The notes beneath the pieces were generated by a model that worked only from the letters and a program-made list of their open reading frames with translations, was not told the origin of the DNA and did not search any database. From positions 1 to 64,000 of the forward strand of contig NADL03000579.1 of NCBI GenBank assembly GCA_002205965.3: a stretch of DNA of 64,000 nt. Reading direction: 5' to 3'. This DNA is from Kappaphycus alvarezii. Its lineage: Eukaryota; Rhodophyta; Florideophyceae; Gigartinales; Solieriaceae. Below are positions 55,300 through 64,000 of the stretch, piece after piece; position 1 is the stretch's first letter, and every line of letters starts with the position of its first letter. The position numbers and the translations under genes were made by a program.

Positions 55300-55950
55300 G
55301 AGGAGTTGTAAGCAACTTCAAAGTCTACCAAGAAATTATCGCGATCTGATTTGTCGAAGCTAGCGAAAGCACAGATCATTTACTCTATTTTCCTGTTCAT
55401 TATCCCCGATAGTCCATCAGTTTGTGGGTGGTATGCAGAGGAGGGGGATATCTTTTTTCCTAGTAGAGCAAAAAAAGTTGTCCAAAACTTGCTCATGAAG
55501 ATCGGATCTCGGTCAAATATGATATTCTCTGGTAATCCATGATTTCGGTATATGGTATTCTTGAACAGCAGTGCTGTTTTAGGAGCATCTGTGTTTGGTT
55601 TCGTTGGTATTATTCTGGCCATTTTAGAAAGTCTGTCAATGACTGTTAACACACCGTTGTTTCCACTTCTCGACTTGTGGAGAGGTGTGATTAAATCCAT
55701 GGTTATGTGGGTTCATTTGGTTTTCGGTGGTTCTAGTGGTTGTGAAAGACCTGCGCGCTTCTGATAGGGTGCTTTGGCCTTCTGGCATTGGCAGGAACGT
55801 ACGTATAGGATTACATCGAATCTTAAATTTTTCCAATAAAACTTTTGTGATATTCTGTGATATTTTTGCTTATTCCTAGGAGTCCCGTGTAGGGATGCAA
55901 TGATAATCATGCAGGAGCTTGGCTCTGAAATTTCCTTCTGGTGCACAGAT
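55300..55950 (-). pseudogene. gypsy-3 integrase core
   Basis: The zinc part is eroded (YVRSCQCQKAKAPYQKRAGL at about 55800). The core reads MDLITPLHKSRSGNNGVLTV, GLPENIIFDRDPIFMSKFW, AYHPQTDGLSGIMNRKIE. The final catalytic Glu of SEIMNR is Gly here, so the enzyme would be dead. Confidence 0.85.
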
Positions 55951-56832
55951 TTTCTTTTTTTTTACGTTGAAGCATCCCCCGACGCGCAAAGGGAGCTCTA
56001 GGATCTTGACAATGGGCTCTGAGGTTCTCATCGTAGCCATAATCTTCTACCAACCGCCCTAACGCAGTGTTCGTGAATGATACGGTCGAAATGTTATTGC
56101 ATTCTGAGGATTTATTGGTAGTAACTTCTTGGACTAATGATGTGTTTCGGTGATCAGGTGACAGCACATTTTTTGGTTGCCTCGATAGTGCTTCCGCCAC
56201 TACATTTGATTTTCCTGAGATGGGTATTATCTTGAAGTCGAAATTAACTAATCTTTTCAGTCTTCTCACGTGTCTCGGGACAAGTTTTCTTGGGTTTCTA
56301 GGTATCTTTGGTGATAGTTTCGGAGTGACTGGTGAATAAGTTACCATAAAGGAATGATCCCCACCATTTGGGGGAATCTGCAATGGCGAAAAGTTCTCTT
56401 TCATGGGCCGCATAGTTTTGTTCAGCATCATTAAGAGTCCTGTATGCAAACGCGAACGGCCTTTTTGAACCTAATTTTTCTTGTTCTAGCACTGCACCAA
56501 TTGCATACTGTGATGCATCTGTGGTTACGTAGATAGGCAGTTTGGCGTCGAAACTTCTGAGAATCGCTGCGCTACAAGTTGTTTGCTTGAGTACTTTGAA
56601 GGCATCATCTTGAGTGTTTCTCCATTCGAAATTCACATTTTTCGTCAATTCTGTTACATTTTTTGCAAGAATTGAACAGCGTTTTATGAACCCCCGGCAA
56701 TAATTGACAAAACCAAAGAAAAGACTGTACTTGTTGCTTATTCTTTGGTATAGGCCATTCCATGACTGCACCTATCTTGTTTGGATCAACAGAAATATCA
56801 CTTTGAGAAATGATTTTTCCTAGGTACTCCAC
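55907..56832 (-). pseudogene. gypsy-3 RT end and RNase H
   Basis: VEYLGKIISQSDISVDPNKI, then VNYCRGFIKRCSILAKNVTE, YVTTDASQYAIGAVLEQEKL (RNase H, TDAS), AYRTLNDAEQNYAAHERELF and ISGKSNVVAEALSRQ. One frame change near 56300-56450 separates the halves. Confidence 0.85.
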
Positions 56833-56862
56833 TTTTGGAACTCCGAAGATACATTTAGATAA

Positions 56863-57957
56863 TTAGCCAAACAAGTTTTCTTTCCTGAGGATTTCGAGTA
56901 CAGTTTGAATATGATCCAAGTGATCCTTCCAAGTCTTACTGTAGATAAGAATAAGAATATGATCGAGATAAACGATATAAAATAAGTCGAGCTGATCCTT
57001 GAAAATATCATTCATTAGGTTTACCAAAGTTGCTGGGGCATTAAAGAGTCCAAACGGCAGAACAAGAAATTCAAAGTGCCCGTATCGTGTTCTGAAGGTG
57101 GTAAATGGAATCGAATCTTCATTTAATCTTACCTGGTGATAGCCATATCTATGATCAATTTTGCTGGAGAACTTTGCTCCTTTAAGCTGGTCAAAAATGT
57201 CGTCAATTCGTGGCAAGGGATAGCTTGTTTTTACAGTAAGCCGGTTTACGGCTCTAGAATCCACACATATCCGTAGACTATCATCCTTCTTGCTTACTAG
57301 TATAATAGTAGCTTCCAAAGGGCTCTTACTAGGTCTTATAAACTTAGCTTCTAGTAGTTCGTCCAATTGTTTTCGGAGTTCTGACATTTCTTTGTCAGAA
57401 AGTCTATAGAGACCTTTCTTGTGTGGTCTTGCTCCTTCCTTTAATTCTATTTCAAAATCTTTTTTCGTTCTTTGAGGCAAACGTCTTGAGAGCTTCTCTG
57501 GAAACACATCAGCAAATGTTTTCAAACCCTTCTTTATGTCTCGAGGGTACATTGATGCTCTCGGTGCACTACAATGTAACGGTCTAAGTAAAACTGCAAA
57601 TAACTCTCTGTTCTCATCAAAATCTCCAACTGTGGTATTGAAATTTACAAAAGGACTTACTACGGCATCATCAGCAATAAAAACGAATGTATTCCACTTA
57701 TGCTCGAATTTCACCTAATTATTCAGGTAATTGATTTTTGCCCCATGCGAGGCGCACCAGCAATCTTTCCCAAGAATTGTATCATAATGCTTCAATGGGC
57801 GTATCGAAAAGTACAGAGGTTCAGTATAGGCGGTAATGTGTACACTGACAGCCTTTACCAATTCTTGAAGTATCTGGTCCGCACTGTTGGCCATTTCAGC
57901 AAGATCTCTGGAATCTCGGGACATTATTTGATTTTTCCTGCAAAATGATTCACTCAC
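56863..57957 (-). pseudogene. pol: gypsy-3 protease end and RT
   Basis: Protease end HYDTILGKDCWC (ILG motif, about 57770), stop at 57715, then FADVFPEKLSRRLPQR, GLYRLSDKEMSELRKQLDEL, SLRICVDSRAVNRLTVK, SKIDHRYGYHQVRL (usually DLRxGYHQ), FEFLVLPFGLFNAPATLVNL and the active site FYIVYLDHILIL. YLDD reads YLDH, which would abolish catalysis. Confidence 0.88.
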
Positions 57958-58149
57958 GAAGTTGATATCACCACCAGGATCTATAAGGATTTTTGCTGGT
58001 TCACCAGCAGTTGTACCCTTGACAATGAGGAGGCCTTTGGGATTTCTCTCAAATGCAGGGGAGAATTTTTAATGAACGTTGAATTCGATCTGATGTTGGA
58101 CACAATGGACCTTTTTGTTTGATTCAATGATAAACCTCGAGTTTTTTGT

Positions 58150-59163
58150 GTATCAGAAGGGTATCTAATGTTTCTCCTATAACTGGAACTGACTGGGGAC
58201 CTTCAGTCAGTTTCTCCGGGCTTTTGGGTAGTTGTTGGCCATGTGGCCTTTCTGTCTGCACCTGAGTCAGAGACCTTCGCGCATACATCTTTCACGTTCT
58301 TCTCTCTCAGCCTTCTGTAAATCGGGAGAGATTCTTTTCAGCCCCGGTATCACTTCTACGTTCCCAATTTCCATTGGTACAGGACTGCTGGTTCCAGCAA
58401 AAGAGCTTCCATTTCCATTTTTTTGTCCAGAAGACTTTGGTATGTTACCGGGTCCATACCGCCGATAGGCCGATTCCTCTCGCTAAGCATCCCTCATTAG
58501 ATCGGAAAGGTTGACATATTCTTTGAAGCACAACGCCTTCCAGATATAGGGCTTCAAACCGCGAGAGTAACGATTTATCTGATCTTTACCTCCAATATCG
58601 GGGATGTCGAGTATAATTATGTTGGAGTCTTCGTTGGAGGTAGGAACATCTTTGATTTTTTACCAGCGGGCGCGTTTGTCTCAAGCGATCTTCTCTGTAT
58701 TCAGTGCTTCAAATAGCTGGATCAAAGCACCCTTCACGGTTTGCTAGGAATTTATCCCTTTCCCTTCTTTTGTCTTTGATTGGAACATCCACCATTCATG
58801 GTCATTGCCAGCCAAATAGCTGAGTGCTATGTTTAGGGGTCCATTGCCATCATTTGCTCTGAGGTAGTTGTCCATCTGAATACACCAGCTGCCAATTGAT
58901 CCTTTCCTAGTGAATGTAGTTGGCTTGTTCTTCTATGGGCGAGCCTGACTATCCACTGGGGCATTACTTGACGAACCGGCCTGTTTTCGAGCGTTTACGA
59001 GGTCAGATTGTAAATAGGATACCTTTTGCGGTGCAATAGAAAGCTCTGATCTGTGTGGTCCAATCTGGTTATTTACGTGCTCAAAATTTTGCTTCAACTG
59101 AAGCACCATTTGCGTAAGAGACTCTAGGGTGACTTGCGGCTGATCCATAGGGATTAGGTTCAC
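58150..59163 (-). pseudogene. gag: gypsy-3 gag, degraded
   Basis: Opens MNLIPMDQPQVTLESLTQMV with a coiled-coil-like stretch (LKQNFEHVNNQIG) to 58933, then stops. The middle survives in fragments. A zinc knuckle remnant at about 58233-58275 reads CRQKGHMANNYPK, with the last Cys replaced by Tyr. The palindrome at 59220-59241 lies upstream, in the putative 5' LTR. Confidence 0.65.
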
Positions 59164-59219
59164 AAAGGCAGTACCAGTGTTTGTCCTGGTATCTGAGAGA
59201 AGTTTCCGGCTCTACACGC

Positions 59220-59241
59220 GTACACGTATTAATACGTGTAC
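59220..59241. repeat. Perfect 22-bp palindrome in gypsy-3 5' LTR region
   Basis: GTACACGTATTAATACGTGTAC reads the same on both strands. It lies about 40 bases outside the putative LTR edge at 59178. It could be a protein-binding site (CACGT core) or a cruciform. Confidence 0.6.
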
Positions 59242-59369
59242 ACGAGTTCTGTAAGACTTGAAGTAACAGAGAGTCTTTTAGATGGTTCTTGGGCTAATTA
59301 CCCAAGCTGCGAAGCCTCCAGCAAGCTGGGTTTTCAAAATGCCAAGAACAAGTTTAATGCGTTCAGTAT

Positions 59370-60724
59370 CTAATGGGGACTGCGCAAGTCCCAAGTATAC
59401 GGTTAAGATCTAACCGCATGTACTTCGTCGTCCATGCTCATCAGTTCTCGCGACAGGATAGCTTCAGCGATGGAGGACCAGAGGGTGCAACTCATTCGCT
59501 AGTAGATTCGGTGGCGGATAACGCCAGGTGTCGAGTGACACTTGGACGCGATCCACGGAACTATCTCCTCGATAAATACAATAGTTCCAGGGGAAAGGGC
59601 ACCTAAGGAATCAAAAGCCAGAGGTCGAAACGTTATTTTCTGCGTGTAAGTCGCAAAAGATGGGCCAGTCGATGGAGTGGGAAGGCGTCGGGCGATGTTT
59701 CGTTCCAGGGTTGTATCCTTGTCGCGGGCCGCCAGTTCAGCAGCGCCTCCGGCAACCTGGATTGCCTTGGTGCAAACTGCTGCTTTGAACGGTGAATCGC
59801 CGGTGACTTCATAGGCAATGGGGCGCAACTTTGGGCCTTCTGGGTTAGTGGTGGTTGTACAAGGATATCGGCGGGCCGGAGCTCAGTGCCCGGGACGAGG
59901 AAGGGAACCTCTTGCCGAGTATCCAGACCCGCGGCGCAGGTAACATACCTCGCAATCGCATTATATAGCGAGTTGGGCGGTGACGACGGCCGAAACCAGG
60001 GCAGCAGAGGTCGGCAGCGTGATCCCGAGGGTGTCCAAGGGGTGGTCACAGTAGTGGCAGTTGAGGGCCATGGAGTCATCAAACACTGGCAGTCCAAGGT
60101 GACGGCGGAGCATGGTCTGCCAGTGTGTAGTGTGCAACTTCGTAGCTGCCGTGGGGTGAGCGAAAAGAAACGCCGCAGCGGGGCTGTGGCGGAACGCTAA
60201 GCCACGGATGCGATGTCGAATGTCGGCGTCGCTATGGGCGATCGGGTTTGGGGCATTCGCCGAGGAGTCGTCGTGCCAATGTACTCTTGCCCGCGCCTCT
60301 TGCTGCACCCGTTTGAGAAGGGTTAGTGTGTTGTTGTGTGAACCAGCTAAAGTTGGAGGGTCATGGGTGGAAAGTTCGACTATTCCGGGGATCGAGAGGA
60401 GGAAACGGCGGAGAGAAGGCTTAGCCTGACGGAGGAGGAAGGACCGGTCGCCGCGGTAGCGGTCAGAAGCAACTGCACAAGCACGCGGCGTGGCGTATGC
60501 GGAAGTTTGCTGCCGTGCGGGCGCAGAATCAATGATCCTGGCGACGGCAGCGCCGTGGAGGCACGAGACGATGCTTCCGAAGCCCTAACCTCCGAGGTGC
60601 AAGGGAGGCACACTTGGTCCCAGGTTCGGTTCGCGAGAGCTATGCCGTGTAACTTTTCGTATGATGACCGTTGTAGATCATCAAATTCTTCTCCGGCGGA
60701 CTCTGCTAAGCTCGGAAAAAGAAG
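59370..60724 (-). mobile_element. LINE-C fragment inserted with 20-bp duplication
   Basis: A 20-bp direct repeat AAGTTTAATGCGTTCAGTAT flanks it at 59350-59369 and 60725-60744. The minus strand encodes thumb sequence (ARVHWHDDSSANAPNPIAHS), zinc segment DDSMALNCHYCDHPLDTLG, YNAIARYVTCAAGLDTRQEV, LRPADILV and FRPLAFDSLGALSPGTIVF, matching the 49919-51905 LINE. The 5' half is missing, so it is a truncated insertion. No poly(A) is seen. Confidence 0.8.
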
Positions 60725-60805
60725 AAGTTTAATGCGTTCAGTATGATTTATGAAAAATTTGTGATTTAAAATCTGATTGGCTCTCCTTGCACCTTCAAAT
60801 TTCGG

Positions 60806-60874
60806 TCTTGGTGACCTAGTGGTTAAGTGTAGGCAGCGCCTGATGAAGTGGTCGCGGGTTCAAATCCTCCAGGA
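60806..60874 (+). tRNA. tRNA-like sequence (pseudogene or SINE head)
   Basis: GACCTAGTGGTTAAG resembles the A box and GGGTTCAAATCC the B box. TCTTGG at the start can pair with CCAGGA at the end. The T stem has mismatches and the anticodon arm is unclear, so I would not assign an amino acid. A tRNA-derived SINE is equally likely. Confidence 0.3.
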
Positions 60875-60885
60875 ACACTTACAAA

Positions 60886-61187
60886 AAGTTTCTCTTCTGA
60901 CGTAAGGGTTGACGCCAGTCACGGCGGGTGCGTTATAGTAGCCCTATAATTATAGAGTAGCCCTCTTCCGATTCTTGCTTTGCAGTGGTTGTCCTGTCTA
61001 AATTCTGATGGCGATATGGACCTATAATTGTACTACTACAAGGATCTGGGGGTATCAGAGGAAAGCTTGTATTCACAGCAGAAGGGTGAACACAACACAC
61101 ACACGAAGTCGGCTAAGAAATGAAGTCATTGCCGTATTTTCCTTTTTCTTACTCTAAAACAAGCAATTTTGATGGTATATGAAGATA
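60886..61187. other. No gene seen
   Basis: Spacer with no supported feature. Confidence 0.35.
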
Positions 61188-61930
61188 CTAATTGCTATCA
61201 CTGACTGGGAGTCGATGCTGAGCCCCGTTCTGATGGCGGGCAAGATCTTTTTCACTGAACAACTCAATTTGGCATTCCTTGCCCTTGTATATATTTTTGC
61301 TCGTACGGCGGATATGACGACGGGAACGGAGGTGCTCGAAGTACTGAACGCGACCGGAGCAAGTGACTTGAAAATGACGACAATGAAACGGAGAGAAGCT
61401 CTGATTCTTGTTAATTCGCGGCCTTTTCGAAGGCCTGGCCTTGCGGATTAGATGGCTTACCACCCTTTATATCGACACCGAGGCGGCGTCCGGCAGCACT
61501 TGAAGCCTTCTAGGAGGAGCCTTTGAACTTGTCGGTGCCCTTGACGGGTTCGAGACGGTCGGACGCGATGGCTTCCTCGAGACCGGGGGTAAGGATCGAA
61601 GACCGGTCGATGAGGGTAGGGTGAATGAGCGAAAAGGGGTGCGAGGCTCTTCGACCGTAACGAGGGGAGATGTCACTGAAAGTGTTCGGGGTAAGACAAG
61701 ATCTTTTCAAGTCTGCGTCGGTGTCTTGGGCTCCTTGGGGCTGAGTAAGGAGATCTTGGGTCTAGGAGTCGACGGACGAGGCGGGGTATTGGGATCTTCT
61801 TCCTCGCCAACATGTATTATTGGCAAGGTGGACGGGGAACGACAGGCAGCGAGGTCATTTGAGTCGTACTCTGACGGCGACGGAGGGCGGCCATTTGACT
61901 TCCTGTTGTACGACTCTGTGGGCTACCACG
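61188..61930 (-). pseudogene. C2H2 zinc-finger protein, two stops
   Basis: Minus-strand frame from about 61860: VGEEEDPNTPPRPSTPRPK then a TGA at about 61702, LPRTLSVTSPLVTVEEPRTP in a Pro/Ser/Thr-rich disordered region, a stop near 61466, then a C-terminal pair of C2H2-like fingers: FHCRHFQVTCSGRVQYFEHL then RRHIRRT, and YKGKECQIELFSEKDLARHQ then NGAQH. In the second finger the first Cys reads Gly. The layout (disordered N-terminus, C-terminal fingers) is that of fungal-type transcription factors. Probably a decayed regulator. Confidence 0.5.
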
Positions 61931-61959
61931 ACGAGACTAAAGGGTCAGGAGAAACCGGT

Positions 61960-62418
61960 TGCAAACGTACCTGCCCAGTGCAAGTTATTAACTTGATCTC
62001 TCCTAATGCAGCACCTTCGGAAACTACAGCTCCTGCTCTAGTCACTCTCACCAAGTCTCTTTTATCGCCTGCGGTGCCGCCTCTTCCTGTTGACCCTCCA
62101 GAGCTAAGAATCCCGACTCAGCTTACTGTCGAGCCTCTCTCTCCAGATCCACTTCCTTTGACCACTGTACCTTCTCCTTCACTTCCTGTGGCACCTATAA
62201 TACATTCTGTTTCGAAACCCAAGTCTTCTTTCCCCACCTGTGACCTCTGTCATCTCAAAGCATCGGGTCCGAAGCAACTTTCTCAGCACATAGATGGTAG
62301 GAAGTGCCGCGACAGACTTGAGCGGAAGTCTTCTATTACTCCTTGTATTAACTGTAACCGCGTCTTCGAAAATAGACACGACCGCAACAAACACATTGAC
62401 CACAAACACAAAAATTAA
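61960..62418 (+). CDS. C2H2 zinc-finger protein, C-terminal part
   Basis: The plus-strand frame is open from 61621, but codons before about 61950 are probably the shadow of the minus-strand gene. The supported part is Pro/Ser/Leu-rich (PAVPPLPVDPPELRIPTQLT) and then FPTCDLCHLKASGPKQLSQH with IDGRKC, and PCINCNRVFENRHDRNKHID with HKHK. The second is a full CxxC-x12-H-x4-H finger; the first ends with Cys instead of His. The true start is unknown and may need an upstream exon. It ends 33 bases before a copia gag. Confidence 0.5.
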   Translation, partial: CKRTCPVQVINLISPNAAPSETTAPALVTLTKSLLSPAVPPLPVDPPELRIPTQLTVEPLSPDPLPLTTVPSPSLPVAPIIHSVSKPKSSFPTCDLCHLKASGPKQLSQHIDGRKCRDRLERKSSITPCINCNRVFENRHDRNKHIDHKHKN

Positions 62419-62450
62419 ATTTTGATTCACTTGGTTCCATAATACTTATC

Positions 62451-62970
62451 ATGGACTCCTCTGCTGGACCTCGTATTGATAATCTCAAGAAGCTCCGTGA
62501 TGATAACTTTCACATTTGGAAAGCTCGAATTCAACTCATCCTATCTCTCAGGAAGGTCGACAATCATCTTACACTTGATCCACCGGAAGCATCTTCGTCA
62601 ACTCACTCCGCACGCCAAAAGGCAGATGCCAAGGAAAGAGCCATCATTGGACTCACACTTTCGGATCCTCACCTTGAGCAGGTTCAACATGTTACTACGG
62701 CCAAAAAATGTGGAAACTCATTTGTGATATTTTTGAAAAGCATACCCTGCTAAACAAGCTCGCCGTAGGAGGTCGCTTCTATACCGCACAGATGCACACA
62801 AATGAGAAAGTTCTACAATTCTATACCTGGTCACATAATTTGATTGGAACAAATAAGCGAAGAGGAGAATTTGAGAAATATCTATCTTTGGGAAGCGATG
62901 TTGGACATGAAAATGGGCCACCAAACTATAATTGTACAGCAATAACAAGAAAGAAATTGACTGGAATCTA
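62451..62970 (+). pseudogene. gag: Ty1/copia gag, truncated
   Basis: MDSSAGPRIDNLKKLRDDNF then HIWKARIQLILSLRKVDNHL, the classic copia gag opening (NFxxWKxRIxxxL). AKERAIIGLTLSDPHLEQV follows, and after a one-base shift at about 62708 MWKLICDIFEKHTLLNKLAV and FYTAQMHTNEKVLQFYTWSH. The sequence ends at 62971 without protease or integrase. TTGGTTCC at 62429-62436, just before the ATG, could be a primer site. Confidence 0.75.
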
Positions 62971-62971
62971 G

Positions 62972-64000
62972 GAGGTATAATTAATTATAAGATAGTGAGG
63001 TTATACAAAACATCCTCTGTGAGTGACGTATAAAAAACTCTTCTCGTGTCAAATTTTCAATTTGCACAATTTTTATTCGCGTTTCACGTTTCCAGCAAGT
63101 GCTGGTTACCTTTTCTACAGTGACCGATATTAAGGGGCAATAAAGACTTCGCGAGTAACTCCTAATTCTCAAAAAATATTCTTTAGTATATAGTATAAAA
63201 TGAATCCGAGGAAATGGCTAAACGAAAAAGTTAATCGTTGAGTGTTAAAATTGAAAACACTACTGGAACACTATTTAATTTGTTTTCCATATCTGATAAA
63301 ACCGTGAAATATTGCAAAACAATATTTGTCAGTGGACCACAACTTCAGTTATTTAAAAGCATAGAAAATAGTTTTATCTCTTTTTACTGGAGGTTTTCAA
63401 CGTGTTATCACAAGTGAAGCAACTTTTATGAATTTCACTTGGTTTTTATATTCTACAAATATAATTAGTGGGAAAAAATTTCAGCAAAATATCACTTGGA
63501 TTAATGCTCACCTAGATAACTATTCTGTAATTATTAACGAGCATGAATCTGGTCTACAAAAACTGTTATACTGCTAGAATCATCCTCGTAGTTTTTTTGC
63601 TTTGATTTTCAGTATAAATAATGTTTTGTTGCTGTAAAATCTTTTAAAGCGTCCGGCCACAAAACTGCACTTGTCAATCAGTAAATACCAGGGTTTTAAT
63701 TTTTATTCTAAGTCTTCTTCAGGTAAGTTCATTATTCATTAATTGGGAACTATATATTTCCATTTATGCATGTCGTTTATTGTTTTACATAAACACTTTC
63801 AAAATTGAGGTCTAGAACTACTATAGTCCAACTACTGAAACATTTATCAATAATACACATGCGAGACGGTAAATGACAACTTTAGCTCAAGAAGCTTAAG
63901 GATTGCATCGGGACCAAGGTCGAACTCATTTGTCGGTTTCGCAGAGGTATTTCAGGGGAATTTCCCGGCTCTTTGCATATAAGCTTGTGTAACATCCGCT
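62972..64000. other. AT-rich, no gene
   Basis: About 1 kb of AT-rich sequence with only chance frames. No copia pol sequence follows the gag fragment. Confidence 0.4.

Larger units (their letters stand above)
54627..59178 (-). mobile_element. Ty3/gypsy chromovirus-like element (gypsy-3) internal region
   Basis: Minus-strand gag, protease, RT, RNase H, integrase and chromodomain in chromovirus order. A purine tract GTAAGGGGGAG just precedes TGATTTTTTATT at 54629, marking the 3' LTR edge. On the gag side CAAACA then C and TGGTACTGCC (59178-59167) fits a 5' LTR end and primer site. Catalytic residues are lost in several domains. Confidence 0.85.

Noticed and set aside
61621..61950. N-terminal extension of the plus-strand C2H2 gene
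   Set aside because: The opposite strand over the same bases reads a Pro/Ser/Thr-rich protein leading into its own zinc fingers, so the plus frame there is probably a shadow.
1..64000. CRISPR arrays, bacterial operons or rRNA genes
   Set aside because: No regularly spaced direct repeats with unique spacers and no rRNA-like stretches were seen.

Overview
This is a repeat-rich piece of a eukaryotic nuclear genome with few intact genes. The evidence is several chromodomain-type Ty3/gypsy retrotransposons, LINEs with a restriction-like endonuclease, Ty1/copia gag, hAT, pogo and piggyBac-like transposases, a probable 44-nt GT-AG intron, C2H2 zinc-finger genes and a telomere-like CCCCTAAA tract. 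There are no bacterial-style operons. The lineage cannot be fixed from the sequence alone; a fungus, an oomycete-like protist or a red alga would all fit. Most reading frames, in both host-like genes and transposons, are broken by stops or one-base shifts, often in homopolymers. Decay and assembly error cannot be separated here.

Layout. 1-5.4 kb: two host-like broken genes, one on + (1-1.56 kb) and one long minus-strand gene (5.4-2.1 kb) whose N-terminus looks like a ParB-type domain. 5.7-8.2 kb: diverged subtelomere-like repeats ending in a degenerate telomere-like tract. 9.3-10.7 kb: LINE 3' piece split by an 829-bp solo LTR. 11.8-14.6 kb: a large two-part host-like gene. 14.787-20.978 kb: a full-length gypsy element (427/428-bp LTRs, 5-bp target duplication CATTG). 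21.0-25.9 kb: a LINE (LINE-A), interrupted by a 76-bp LINE tail and a 1.5-kb solo LTR. 26.7-35.05 kb: a minus-strand gypsy element (gypsy-2) with two unlike LTRs. 35.1-38.5 kb: nested LINE tails, a second LINE (LINE-B) and another solo LTR. 40.7-47.2 kb: remnants of three DNA-transposon families, all on the minus strand. 47.7-52 kb: two LINE remnants around another solo LTR. 54.6-59.2 kb: a third gypsy element, with a LINE piece inserted in its LTR region up to 60.7 kb. 61.2-63 kb: two divergent C2H2 zinc-finger genes followed by a copia gag.

The most notable system is the LTR family of gypsy-2. Six copies lie between 9.8 and 49.9 kb, most with TG...CA ends and several with exact 5-bp target duplications. 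These LTRs carry protein-coding sequence: a conserved 55-57 aa acidic mini-protein in both subfamilies, and in the long subfamily an additional about 140-aa protein with a basic conserved patch and a Glu/Asp-rich tail. LTRs normally carry only promoter and polyadenylation signals, so coding LTRs conserved across two diverged subfamilies deserve follow-up.
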